Of a DNA stretch of 47,077 nucleotides, positions 1-6,921 are shown piece by piece. This stretch comes from Streptomyces plumbidurans. GTDB taxonomy: Bacteria > Actinomycetota > Actinomycetes > Streptomycetales > Streptomycetaceae. The DNA lies in assembly GCF_019857225.1 (NCBI RefSeq), contig NZ_JAFJSY010000084.1, positions 1 through 47,077 on the forward strand, read 5' to 3'. A program made the position numbers and the translations under genes. The notes beneath the pieces are model-generated. The model worked only from the letters and a program-made list of their open reading frames with translations. It did not search any database and was not told the DNA's origin. Every line of letters starts with the position of its first letter. The stretch's first letter is position 1.

Positions 1-22
1 AACTTCGTACTCGGTGGTGCAC

Positions 23-691
23 TCACACGAGTACCTGGACAAGGGCGGGTGTCGTCATCGTGGAGAAGTCCGTGGTGAGGAAGAAGGAGTAGTTCTGGGC
101 CGCGGCCTCGGTGAGGGCATCTCCGCCCCTGCCGGGCGAGGCGAGCAGCACGCCTGCCTTGATCCGGGGCTCGGCCAGGTCGACCTGTGCTCCGTCCTGT
201 GGATCGGTGAGCCGGGCACCCAGCAGCAGACTCGCCGTGTGGCCTCCCATCGAGTGCCCTGCCACGGCGACCCTGGTGGGGTCCAGGCGTCCGAGGAGCT
301 GGGGCACGGCAACCTCGATGTCGTCGAGGTGATCCAGGATGAACTTCATGTCCATGGCCCGTGACCGCCAGTAGAGCGGCGCCTCCGGAGCATCGGGATC
401 CAGGACCCGACTCAGCGTCTTGGAGCTCAGGTGGGTGGGCTGGATCACGACAAACCCGTGCGCCGCCCAGAAGTTGGCGAGCGGAGCGTAACCGTTGAGC
501 GAGGAGAGGTGGTTCGAGTGACCGTGGCCGTGCGAGAGAAGGATGATCGGCAGATCGTCGCCGGTCACGGGCGCGGACACCCTCATCTGTAGGTCCACGG
601 CGCGGCCAGGAGACGGAAGCACCACTGGACTGACGGAGAAGACAGGAGTTGCTGAGCCGGCGGGAGCCGACGAGTAGGTCGGGGCACTCAT
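23..691 (-). CDS. Alpha/beta hydrolase (chlorophyllase / dienelactone hydrolase-like), 3'-truncated
   Basis: The 222-residue product has an alpha/beta-hydrolase fold signature: the strand LPIILLSHGHGHSN (about 47-60) supplies the oxyanion-hole region, and GHSMGG (about 146-151) is the nucleophile elbow with its catalytic Ser. Relatives predicted as secondary-metabolite or platelet-activating-factor-acetylhydrolase-like esterases run to roughly 300 residues. They continue after the TTPALV strand with the acid and histidine of the triad. Here the reading frame leaves the family pattern right after TTPALV and stops, so the catalytic Asp/His segment is missing and the protein is probably inactive. 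Either a rearrangement lies at about position 30 or this is the edge of a deletion; the window end prevents deciding. The ATG at 691 is preceded by GGAAAGG at good spacing. Expression would start from an operator-overlapped promoter just upstream. Confidence 0.75.
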   Translation of the reverse strand: MSAPTYSSAPAGSATPVFSVSPVVLPSPGRAVDLQMRVSAPVTGDDLPIILLSHGHGHSNHLSSLNGYAPLANFWAAHGFVVIQPTHLSSKTLSRVLDPDAPEAPLYWRSRAMDMKFILDHLDDIEVAVPQLLGRLDPTRVAVAGHSMGGHTASLLLGARLTDPQDGAQVDLAEPRIKAGVLLASPGRGGDALTEAAAQNYSFFLTTDFSTMTTPALVQVLV

Positions 692-710
692 GTGCGTTCA
701 CCTTTCCCTA

Positions 711-756
711 GCGGAACAACGTTCCGCTTACGATACGGAGCAATGTTCCGTATCGT
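711..756. promoter_or_regulatory. Twin palindromic operators (GGARCNNNGTTCC core)
   Basis: Two perfect-arm palindromes lie side by side. One is GCGGAACAACGTTCCGC at 711-727. The other is at 730-756, with 10-base arms ACGATACGGA / TCCGTATCGT around gcaatgt. Both contain a GGAAC (or GGAGC) NNN GTTCC core, and their centres are 24 bases apart. The design is typical of TetR-family operators. It is repeated, with the same core and the same 24-base spacing, at 7622-7660 beside a TetR gene. No regulator gene remains next to this copy. Confidence 0.65.
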
Positions 757-759
757 CAA
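730..759 (-). promoter_or_regulatory. Sigma-70-type promoter of the truncated hydrolase
   Basis: Read on the minus strand there is a -35 TTGACG (754-759) and a -10 TATCGT (730-735) separated by 18 bases. The 27-base palindrome at 730-756 fills the space between them, so a bound repressor would exclude RNA polymerase. The start codon lies about 35 bases downstream of the predicted transcription start. Confidence 0.5.
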
Positions 760-866
760 CCCAGACAGCTCCTCGCGTGGAGGTGCCAAACGGCCGCGCC
801 GGGAACAGGTGATCCGGCCGACAGTGTTGGATCAACCGAAGGCATGTATCACAGGAGGAATGTTTT

Positions 867-1700
867 ATGGCTGACCGACCCTTGACCCTCATGGCTGTTC
901 ACGCCCACCCCGACGACGAGGCCACCGGAACCGGAGGAATCCTCGCGCGGTACGCGGCGGAGGGGATTCGGACTGTTCTTGTGACGTGTACCGACGGCGC
1001 TTGCGGTGATGGACCGGGGGGCGTCAAGCCGGGTGACCCGGGGCACGATCCGGCCGCCGTCGCCTCGATGCGCAGTCAGGAACTCCAAGCGAGCTGTGAG
1101 GCGCTGAAGATCAGCGATCTGGAGATGCTGGACTACGCCGACTCGGGAATGATGGGCTGGCCGAGCAACGACGCCCCCGGATCCTTCTGGCAGACCCCTG
1201 TCGAGGAAGGCGCCGCCCGGCTCGCCGAGCTCATGCGCCACTACCGGCCCGATGTGGTCGTCACTTACGACGAGAACGGCTTCTACGGACACCCCGACCA
1301 CATCCAGGCCCACCGCATCACGATGGCCGCGCTGGAGATGATCGAGCTGACGCCGAAGGTGTACTGGACGACGGTGCCCCGCTCGGGAATGCAGCAATTC
1401 GGCGAGATCATGCGCGAGTTCCAGGAGGACATGCCCGAGCCGGATCCTGCCGAGACCGCCGCATTGGCCGAGATCGGCCTTCCCGACGACGAGATCACCA
1501 CCTGGGTGGACACCACGGCGTTCAGCGGCCAGAAGTTCGACGCGCTGGCCGCGCACGCCAGCCAGAGCGAGAACATCTTCTTCCTCAGGATGGGCAAGGA
1601 GAGGTTCGCCGAGTTGATGGGCGTGGAGACCTTCGTACGGGTCCGGGACACCACCGGCGCCGCCCTACCCGAGAACGATCTCTTTGCCGGACTGCGCTGA
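867..1700 (+). CDS. PIG-L family (LmbE-like) deacetylase, MshB/Mca type
   Basis: Zinc-dependent N-deacetylase/amidase family. AHPDDE (residues 12-17) supplies the first His, Asp and Asp/Glu of the metal site, and GHPDH (about 140-144) supplies the second metal-ligand segment. The 277-residue length and the tail fit the actinobacterial branch containing MshB (mycothiol biosynthesis deacetylase) and Mca (mycothiol S-conjugate amidase). The exact substrate cannot be read from sequence; the core mshB and mca genes are normally elsewhere, so this is more likely a paralogue acting on a GlcNAc-type or thiol-conjugate substrate. The ATG at 867 follows a strong AGGAGG. It is transcribed away from the hydrolase and ends in a 13-base tandem repeat and a terminator-like hairpin. 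Confidence 0.85.
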   Translation: MADRPLTLMAVHAHPDDEATGTGGILARYAAEGIRTVLVTCTDGACGDGPGGVKPGDPGHDPAAVASMRSQELQASCEALKISDLEMLDYADSGMMGWPSNDAPGSFWQTPVEEGAARLAELMRHYRPDVVVTYDENGFYGHPDHIQAHRITMAALEMIELTPKVYWTTVPRSGMQQFGEIMREFQEDMPEPDPAETAALAEIGLPDDEITTWVDTTAFSGQKFDALAAHASQSENIFFLRMGKERFAELMGVETFVRVRDTTGAALPENDLFAGLR

Positions 1701-1701
1701 T

Positions 1702-1734
1702 CCAGTCGGCTGAGCCAGTCGGCTGATCCAGTCG
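1702..1734. repeat. 13-base tandem repeat, 2.5 copies
   Basis: The unit CCAGTCGGCTGA plus one spacer base occurs at 1702 and 1715, with a partial copy at 1728. It begins immediately after the stop codon of the PIG-L gene, between two convergent genes, and is probably replication slippage. Confidence 0.8.
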
Positions 1735-1753
1735 TTCCCCGGCCAGGTCGGCA

Positions 1754-1783
1754 GGCCCTCGCCCGGCAGTATCGGCGAGGGCC
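1754..1783. terminator. Bidirectional hairpin between convergent genes
   Basis: Perfect 10-base arms GGCCCTCGCC / GGCGAGGGCC enclose a 10-base loop. It lies between the stop of the PIG-L gene and the stop of the convergent YqeY-like gene. No U-tract follows, as is common for Streptomyces terminators. Confidence 0.6.
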
Positions 1784-1828
1784 CATCGCCCAGCGGCAGG
1801 GAACGGACGGAGTGGATTCCTCTCGGTT

Positions 1829-2191
1829 CTACTGAATGCCTTCGCCGTCGAGGAGGCGGAGCAGCACTTCAGCCTCCGCACGGAGTCTGGCGGCTCGGTC
1901 GGCGTGCGCGGGCGCGGTCAACTGCGCTGCGGCTTCCAGTCGTTCGGCGGCCTCGGCTCGCACGATGTCCGCGACGACGGCCTCGGTCAGCTCACGCCGT
2001 ACTGCCTCGGTGGCGCCGACTCCGACCGGTGACTGTTCGAGGGCCAGGCCGCGCGCTGCGTCGGCGTCCACAGGCACGGCCTCCGCGTTGTCCAACGCGG
2101 CAAGTGTCGCGCGCAGGGCGCTCACTGCCGCCTTGTCGCGGGCGCGCATCGCTTCCGGAAGGGCTTGACGCATTCGGACACGTAGAGGCAT
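1829..2191 (-). CDS. GatB/YqeY-domain-like small protein
   Basis: A 120-residue, Ala/Glu-rich, mostly helical protein. Its N-terminal pattern (MRARDKAAVSALRATLAALDNAEAV, about 12-36) matches the first helices of the YqeY domain, which is related to the tail domain of the tRNA amidotransferase subunit GatB. Actinobacteria commonly carry this short, usually uncharacterised version. The ATG at 2191 is the family-typical start, but the ribosome binding site is weak (CCGGA close to the ATG). It lies downstream of the esterase gene in the same orientation, about 65 bases away, so cotranscription is possible. Its function is not established. Confidence 0.65.
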   Translation of the reverse strand: MPLRVRMRQALPEAMRARDKAAVSALRATLAALDNAEAVPVDADAARGLALEQSPVGVGATEAVRRELTEAVVADIVRAEAAERLEAAAQLTAPAHADRAARLRAEAEVLLRLLDGEGIQ

Positions 2192-2256
2192 TCCGGGACT
2201 CTACGGGCCATGATCCTCACGCCGCAACGGAGTATCTCGGCAACGCCAGTTCTCCG

Positions 2257-3519
2257 TCACCTGTGCTCGGTGGCGCCGGACGAGGGTTCCGCGCCGGATG
2301 CGCGTACCGCGATGTGGTCCGACTTGGGGTGGTGTCGGGGCACGACGTCCTGCGGGAAGGTCAGCTGCTGGTTCATCCATTTCAGGGTGGCCGGCATTTC
2401 CCGTGTCCAGGTCGGGAAGTTGTGGCTGCCCTTGTCCGGCAGGATCGACACCACGCGCATGGGGGCTCTGACGGCCTTGATGAAGGCCAGTGTCTGGGGG
2501 TAGCCCCGCTCGCCGTGCTTGCTCTCGGCGACCAGTACGGAGACCTGGGGTGCGGGCAGGTGCTTGAGGCGCCACATCAGGTCGTGTCCGTTGACCCGGT
2601 TGACACGGCCCAGCCCGCTGCCGAAGAGATTCCCGGTCGTGGGGTCGTCCTTGACCTTGTAGTCGGGTGAGAGGGCGCCGGCCGTCGTGTAGACGCCGGG
2701 GTTGCGCATCGTCAGCTGCAGGGCGCAACTGCCGCCGGAGGAATAGCCCATGACGCCCCAGGAGCTGGCGTAGTGGCCCACCCTGTACGTGGCCTTCAGG
2801 GCGTCGGGGAGGTCCTTCGCCAGGAAGGTCTCGGCCTGCGGTCCGCCCGGGACGTTCACGCACTCGGTGTCGCGCGGCGGCGCGATCGTCGGACGGATCA
2901 TCACCATGATGGTCGGCTGCATCTGGCCGCTCTTCTGCAGCTGTCCGGCGGTCTGTGGCACGCGAAGGTACTGCGCGAGATTGAAGACGCTGCCGGGGTA
3001 GCCGCTGAGCGCGACGATCACGGGGAAGCGCTGCCGGTGGTACGCCGGCTGGAAGTACTGCGGCGGCAGATAGACGAGGGCCGGGTCGACAACGCCCGTC
3101 CGGCGTCCGATGACCTTCACCGACTCGACCCGCCCGTTGACCGCCGCAGGCCCGGTGGGCAGTCCGCTGACGCGGCGCAACTGCTGATCTCCGGCGGGCT
3201 GTATCAACGCACCCTTGGCGGCGACGCCGGTCACCGGCCCGTCGCTGCCGTGCCCGGCCGCCTGTGTGATGCCGACCGGCGCGGTGTCCACATGGCCGAA
3301 TAGCTCGCCCCACGATCCGAAGAACTGGTACGACGAGTTCAACCAGCATCCGCACGCAGCGATGATCATCAGCTGAGTCACCCCAACGGCCGCCAGCCGT
3401 CCGAGCACTGGCCACAGCCCCTGCCTGGCGAGCCGTGGCCAGAACCAGACCAGCAAGGCCACACAAACGACGGAGATGGCCGCCATCACGTACACGGTCG
3501 TCTCGCTGGTCAAGCCCAT
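2257..3519 (-). CDS. Membrane-anchored alpha/beta-hydrolase esterase (esterase D / antigen 85-like)
   Basis: A 420-residue protein. The N-terminus has two hydrophobic segments (about 9-28 and 38-60), suggesting insertion in the membrane with the catalytic domain outside. The region from about 150 onward is the putative-esterase fold (PF00756-like): PALVYLPPQYF, FPVIVALSGYPG, then the nucleophile elbow GYSSGG with the catalytic Ser at about residue 260, and a late SHNF His (about 360). This family includes mycolyltransferases and feruloyl or other esterases; the substrate here cannot be inferred. The C-terminal 40 residues look disordered. The ATG at 3519 has only a weak purine-rich sequence upstream. 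Confidence 0.8.
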   Translation of the reverse strand: MGLTSETTVYVMAAISVVCVALLVWFWPRLARQGLWPVLGRLAAVGVTQLMIIAACGCWLNSSYQFFGSWGELFGHVDTAPVGITQAAGHGSDGPVTGVAAKGALIQPAGDQQLRRVSGLPTGPAAVNGRVESVKVIGRRTGVVDPALVYLPPQYFQPAYHRQRFPVIVALSGYPGSVFNLAQYLRVPQTAGQLQKSGQMQPTIMVMIRPTIAPPRDTECVNVPGGPQAETFLAKDLPDALKATYRVGHYASSWGVMGYSSGGSCALQLTMRNPGVYTTAGALSPDYKVKDDPTTGNLFGSGLGRVNRVNGHDLMWRLKHLPAPQVSVLVAESKHGERGYPQTLAFIKAVRAPMRVVSILPDKGSHNFPTWTREMPATLKWMNQQLTFPQDVVPRHHPKSDHIAVRASGAEPSSGATEHR

Positions 3520-3624
3520 TGCACTCAGTCCCCGGTTTCCTTGCCCGTGGTCTTCCCGACACCCAGAAGGAGGGATGCAGGACCCTCCACGTTCCCCAAC
3601 AAACGCAAAAGGGACAAAGACCTG

Positions 3625-3652
3625 GGCCCTTCGGTGTTTCCTCCGAAGGGCC
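3625..3652 (-). terminator. Terminator of the tautomerase gene
   Basis: Perfect 10-base arms GGCCCTTCGG / CCGAAGGGCC with an 8-base loop lie 40 bases past the tautomerase stop codon. On the minus strand a moderately T-rich tract follows. Confidence 0.7.
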
Positions 3653-3691
3653 GGATTGGTGGCCGGTGATAGGTGACCCGTGACCGGTGGG

Positions 3692-3952
3692 TCAGGCGTC
3701 GCCCGGATCGGACGGTGTCGCCTCTTCCGATGTCGCCTCTTCCGGTGTCGCCCCTTCGAGCATGGCGAGGGTCAGCACGTTGCCGCCGATGCCCCAGCCG
3801 CCGTCGGCGACCTCTTCGATCAGGACCATGGTGTTGTTGCGGGCGCGCTCGCCGTAGATCTCGACGTAGAGCTCCGTGGTGCGGGTGACGATCTCCTCCT
3901 TCTGCTTCGCAGTGAGGGTCTTCTCGGGGACTTTGAAGTTCGCGAAAGGCAT
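3692..3952 (-). CDS. 4-oxalocrotonate tautomerase-family protein
   Basis: An 86-residue protein starting MPFANFKVPEKTLT. After Met removal, Pro1 is the N-terminal catalytic base of the tautomerase superfamily. The remaining pattern (TLTAKQKEEIVTRTTELYVEIYGERARNN, then VLIEEVADGGWGIGG) is characteristic of short tautomerases that assemble as oligomers. The start is fixed by the need for Pro2; an upstream in-frame codon at 3985 would bury it. The last 20 residues are an acidic tail encoded by three 15-base repeats. The gene is divergent from an XRE-type regulator across a 97-base region with a strong palindrome, so it is the likely regulated target. The substrate is unknown. Confidence 0.85.
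   Translation of the reverse strand: MPFANFKVPEKTLTAKQKEEIVTRTTELYVEIYGERARNNTMVLIEEVADGGWGIGGNVLTLAMLEGATPEEATSEEATPSDPGDA
3714..3758. repeat. 15-base tandem repeat x3 inside the tautomerase tail
   Basis: Units beginning at 3714, 3729 and 3744 are versions of GGTGTCGCCTCTTCC. Being in frame, they encode the acidic tail repeats ATPEE / ATSEE / ATPSD. Confidence 0.75.
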
Positions 3953-3985
3953 GGTTCTACGGTGCGGCGGTCGCAGCCTGCGCAC

Positions 3986-4004
3986 CAGGGGATGCCATCC
4001 CCTG
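3986..4004. promoter_or_regulatory. Palindromic operator between tautomerase and XRE regulator
   Basis: CAGGGGATG C CATCCCCTG is a perfect palindrome with 9-base arms. It sits 34 bases from the tautomerase start and 46 bases from the regulator start, as expected of a single operator controlling a divergent pair. Binding by the adjacent XRE protein is inferred. Confidence 0.6.
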
Positions 4005-4049
4005 TGTCAGGGGCCCGTCGGCGGGCCGGCGTCGCGCAGACTGGGATGT

Positions 4050-4907
4050 ATGGGCTCCCTCAAATACACCGAGCTCGGCGCCTTCCTGCGTTCGCGCCGC
4101 GAGCGCATCCGCCCCGAGGATGTCGGCCTGGTCGCAGGCCCGCGCCGCCGCGTACCGGGACTGCGCCGCGACGAGGTTGCGCAGCTCGCGGGTGCGTCGA
4201 CCGACTACTACAACGAGATCGAGCGGGGCGCGGGATCGCAGCCTTCCGAGCAGATGCTCGCCGCCCTGGCACGCGCGCTGCGCCTGACGTCGGACGAGCG
4301 CGACTACCTCTACCGCCTGGCCGACCGCCCCCTACCAGCCCCCGGTGGGCCGCAGTCGCATGTGCACCCCGGGATGATGGACCTGCTCACGCGGCTGTGC
4401 TCGACGCCGGCGCAGGTCATCACCGACCTGCACGTCACGCTCGTGCAGAATCCGCTCGCCGTCGCCCTGCTCGGCGACCAGTCGGTGTTCCGCGGCAAGA
4501 ACGCTAGCTACGTCCACCGCTGGTTCACGGACGCCGAAGCGCGCCGCCTCTATCCCGAAGCGGATCACGACACGCAGTCCCGCAGGTTCGTCGCCGACCT
4601 GCGGGCCGCCGTGGCCCGTCGCGACGCAAAGGATCTCCAGGCTCGCACCCTGATCGACGACCTCAACACCCACTCCCCCGAGTTCGCCGCCCTGTGGGCC
4701 GAGCACGAGGTCGCCGTCCGCAGGGACGACCGCAAGCGCATCAACCACCCCGCACTCGGCATCCTGGAAGTCAACTGCCTCAGCCTGCTCAGCGAGGACG
4801 GCCGCCAACGCCTGCTCTGGTTCACCCCGGCCCTCGGCACGGACAGCGCCGGCAAACTGGATCTGCTCGCCGTGATAGGAACCGAGCTCTCGGAGACCCC
4901 GCCCTGA
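4050..4907 (+). CDS. XRE-family transcriptional regulator with MmyB-like ligand-binding domain
   Basis: A 285-residue protein. The N-terminal helix-turn-helix (about 8-85: ELGAFLRSRRERI, then GLRRDEVAQLAGASTDYYNEIERG) is the usual XRE domain of actinobacterial MmyB-type regulators. Residues about 100-280 match the MmyB-like ligand-binding domain (HPGMMDLLTRL, VTLVQNPLAVALLGD, HSPEFAALWAEHEVAVR, FTPALGTDS). These regulators usually sit divergent from one small-molecule enzyme gene, here a tautomerase. The ATG at 4050 is chosen because translation then begins directly with the domain (MGSLKYTELG). There is no good ribosome binding site, so a leaderless transcript is possible. It is convergent with the HutD-like gene. 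Confidence 0.88.
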   Translation: MGSLKYTELGAFLRSRRERIRPEDVGLVAGPRRRVPGLRRDEVAQLAGASTDYYNEIERGAGSQPSEQMLAALARALRLTSDERDYLYRLADRPLPAPGGPQSHVHPGMMDLLTRLCSTPAQVITDLHVTLVQNPLAVALLGDQSVFRGKNASYVHRWFTDAEARRLYPEADHDTQSRRFVADLRAAVARRDAKDLQARTLIDDLNTHSPEFAALWAEHEVAVRRDDRKRINHPALGILEVNCLSLLSEDGRQRLLWFTPALGTDSAGKLDLLAVIGTELSETPP

Positions 4908-4975
4908 CCGGCGCTACGGTGGTGCTGCAACGTCGGCTTCGAGTGTTCAGGGCCGGGATACGGGTCGCGCTACGG

Positions 4976-5551
4976 CTATCGAACTTCGGCACTGCCTACG
5001 AGCGTGACGAGCGCGGCAACGCCGGTCACGTCGAGGGTCTCGTCGCGGGCATCGGTGATCAGTGCCCCGTCGAAGCGGTCGAGGACCGGACCGGACGCCT
5101 CGAAAACCGCGGAACCCTCCAGTACGACGACGAGGACCGTCGTGTCAGCGGCAGCGGAGAGCGCCACCCGGTCGCGTACGATCTCGACCTTCGCGGTGGC
5201 TCGACCGCGCCGGACCATGACGTTGAAGTCGACGAGCGGACCGCCGAGCAGCCGGCAGTCGGTGGTGGCATCTCCGGGGAAGGCGAAGGGGACGTACCGC
5301 TCGGCCACGGTGTGGGAAGTGCCGTCGACGGTGAGCACCATGCCGGGGCCGTCGACCAGGGTGATGACGCGGTCGACATCTTCGAAGCGGGAGAACGGGC
5401 CTGCCTCGGCCACGTCGGCGAGGCTGACCCGCCACGCAAAGTCCGAGATCCCTGCCTGGCTCGGAGCCGACGCGACCTCGCGGGTCAGTCCGCCTCCGTT
5501 CTTCCACGGCACTGCCGGGCGCTCGTCCGCTCTCAGCACGCGCACCGTCAT
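4976..5551 (-). CDS. HutD/Ves family cupin-like protein
   Basis: A 191-residue protein starting MTVRVLRADERPAVPWKNGGGLTREVA. The PWKNGGG(L)T segment and the later VTLVDGPGMVL and LGGPLVDFNVMVRR segments are the hallmark of HutD/Ves, a bicupin associated with histidine-utilisation loci in some bacteria and with cold stress in E. coli. The molecular function is not established; no hut genes are nearby. The ATG at 5551 follows GAGGGAG at good spacing; the longer upstream open frame has no signal. It is convergent with the XRE regulator. Confidence 0.85.
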   Translation of the reverse strand: MTVRVLRADERPAVPWKNGGGLTREVASAPSQAGISDFAWRVSLADVAEAGPFSRFEDVDRVITLVDGPGMVLTVDGTSHTVAERYVPFAFPGDATTDCRLLGGPLVDFNVMVRRGRATAKVEIVRDRVALSAAADTTVLVVVLEGSAVFEASGPVLDRFDGALITDARDETLDVTGVAALVTLVGSAEVR

Positions 5552-5708
5552 CCCGCACTCCCTCTCGTCCCAGGTCCGCGCAGTGATCACCCGGACCGGC
5601 ACAAGGATAGGCAGGACCGACAGGCAGGACGTTGCGGGCCTCGCCAACACGACTGGGCTGCCCGCGCCGCGGACTTCCGGCCCACCGGAGGCTGGGAGTC
5701 GCGGCTCG

Positions 5709-6278
5709 TCAAGCGCCGGGGAGGAAGTCGGTGAAGCGTGGCGCGTCGGGCTCGTGCGGTACGCGCGCGGCTCGTGCGGCGAAGCTGACGGCGTGGTACC
5801 AGCCGCAGAGCAGGAGCAGGTCGAGCAGTTGGAGTTCGTCGAAGAGCGAGGCGAGGCGTGCCCACAGTGCGTCGTCGATGTCGGAGTGCTTGTGCAGGGC
5901 GTCGACGGCGAGGACGAGCAGCCGTTCCCGTTCGGACGTCCAGCACTCGTCGGCGGGGCCGCCGTGCGCCAGCGACGCCGTCTGCTCGTGGCTGAGGCCG
6001 ACCCTGTCCGCGTACGTCATCACGTGTACGCCCCACTCGTACTCACAGTCGCACAGCGCACACGTCCGATCGATGACGATTTCGCGCTCACGCATCGTCA
6101 GGCTCAGTCGCCTGCCCAACTCGTAGCGGCCCCATTCATGCATGGCGCCGGTCATCGGCAGGTTTCTGGCGAACATGCGGAACAGTCCGATGGGTTCGGC
6201 TCCCGCCGGCATCATGCGCGCGAGCTGCGCGCCTGCCTGGTCGGTGTATGGCGGCTCCAGCAGGGCTATCCGGGACAT
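5709..6278 (-). CDS. Carboxymuconolactone decarboxylase / AhpD-like protein
   Basis: An AhpD/CMD-fold protein of 189 residues. The core motif region (EREIVIDRTCALCDCEYEWGVHV, about 65-87) has a Cys-rich version of the E...CxxC...H arrangement (C73, C76, C78 and H85), as in redox-active AhpD-like proteins. CMD-family members act as peroxidase-cycle adaptors or decarboxylases; the substrate is unknown. GAGGGGAG is optimally spaced to the ATG at 6278, whereas a GTG two codons earlier abuts the binding site, so 6278 is preferred. It is divergent from an HxlR regulator over an operator-rich 79-base region, implying control by that redox or electrophile sensor. Confidence 0.85.
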   Translation of the reverse strand: MSRIALLEPPYTDQAGAQLARMMPAGAEPIGLFRMFARNLPMTGAMHEWGRYELGRRLSLTMREREIVIDRTCALCDCEYEWGVHVMTYADRVGLSHEQTASLAHGGPADECWTSERERLLVLAVDALHKHSDIDDALWARLASLFDELQLLDLLLLCGWYHAVSFAARAARVPHEPDAPRFTDFLPGA

Positions 6279-6291
6279 TGGCACTCCCCTC

Positions 6292-6346
6292 GTTTCGGAA
6301 ACAGAAACACCACGGTCCGGATGCTAATGTTTCGGATAACGAAACA
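6292..6346. promoter_or_regulatory. GTTTCG-type palindromes between the CMD-like and HxlR genes
   Basis: GTTTCGGAAAC (6292-6302) is a perfect 11-base palindrome. TGTTTCGGATAACGAAACA (6328-6346) is an inverted repeat with 7-base arms. Both share the GTTTCGG half-site. Location in a divergent HxlR intergenic region suggests they are the HxlR binding sites. Confidence 0.6.
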
Positions 6347-6357
6347 CAAGGAGGGTC

Positions 6358-6711
6358 ATGCCGACACCGCGTCCAGGAGTTCCGGTCCGTGGTTCGACGA
6401 CCGGCCGTCCGATCATGGCCGCGATGGACCTCTTCGGCCGCCGCTGGGCACTGCGCATCCTCTGGGAGCTGCGCGCCGGCCCCCTCGGCGCCCGCGCACT
6501 GCTGGCGCGGTGCGAGGGCCTTTCCTCCAGCGTCCTCTACCAGCGCCTCCGCGAACTCACGTCAAGCGGGCTCATCACCCCCTCGCCGGACGGCTACGAG
6601 CTCACCCGCCTGGGAACCACCCTCGGCCAGGCCCTCCGACCGCTCGACGAGTGGGCGGTCACCTGGGCGCGGGAACAGCAGCAGGACGGCGAGGACCCCG
6701 GGGAGGCGTGA
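6358..6711 (+). CDS. HxlR-family winged-helix regulator
   Basis: A 117-residue DUF24/HxlR protein. The motif DLFGRRWALRILWELRAGPLGARALLARCEGLSSSVLYQRLRELTSSGLI (about 24-74) is the winged helix. HxlR proteins act as dimers, often sensing aldehydes or quinones through cysteine; a single Cys is present in RCEG (about residue 60). The ATG at 6358 lies just behind AAGGAGGG. Divergent placement next to the CMD-like gene and two GTTTCG palindromes suggests autoregulation and control of that gene. The following 210 bases hold no supported gene. Confidence 0.88.
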   Translation: MPTPRPGVPVRGSTTGRPIMAAMDLFGRRWALRILWELRAGPLGARALLARCEGLSSSVLYQRLRELTSSGLITPSPDGYELTRLGTTLGQALRPLDEWAVTWAREQQQDGEDPGEA

Positions 6712-6921
6712 GGCCATGCCCCGGCCAGGGGGTTCGAACTCGCGCTACGAGATCGATCCCGGCGGGCCGGACCGCGCACCGGCCGGCGGAAGGCGTCGGG
6801 ATCGTGCTGTTCGTGGCGGGGCGGGTCGACGCGGTGGCGCTGGGCCAGGCCAACGAGGATCGAGGAGTCGTTGACGGGCAGGACGTCCCCGAGTGCGGCC
6901 CCCTGACGCTCGTCGTACGGA

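Noticed and set aside
692..874. 60-codon plus-strand frame in front of the first PIG-L gene
   Set aside because: It is encoded by operator palindromes and ends in the next gene's ribosome binding site. There is no start signal or similarity.
6726..6750. GGTTCGAAC sequence resembling a tRNA T-loop, considered as a tRNA or attachment-site remnant
   Set aside because: The flanking bases do not pair as a T-stem, no anticodon arm or acceptor stem is present, and no integrase gene or repeated end was found.
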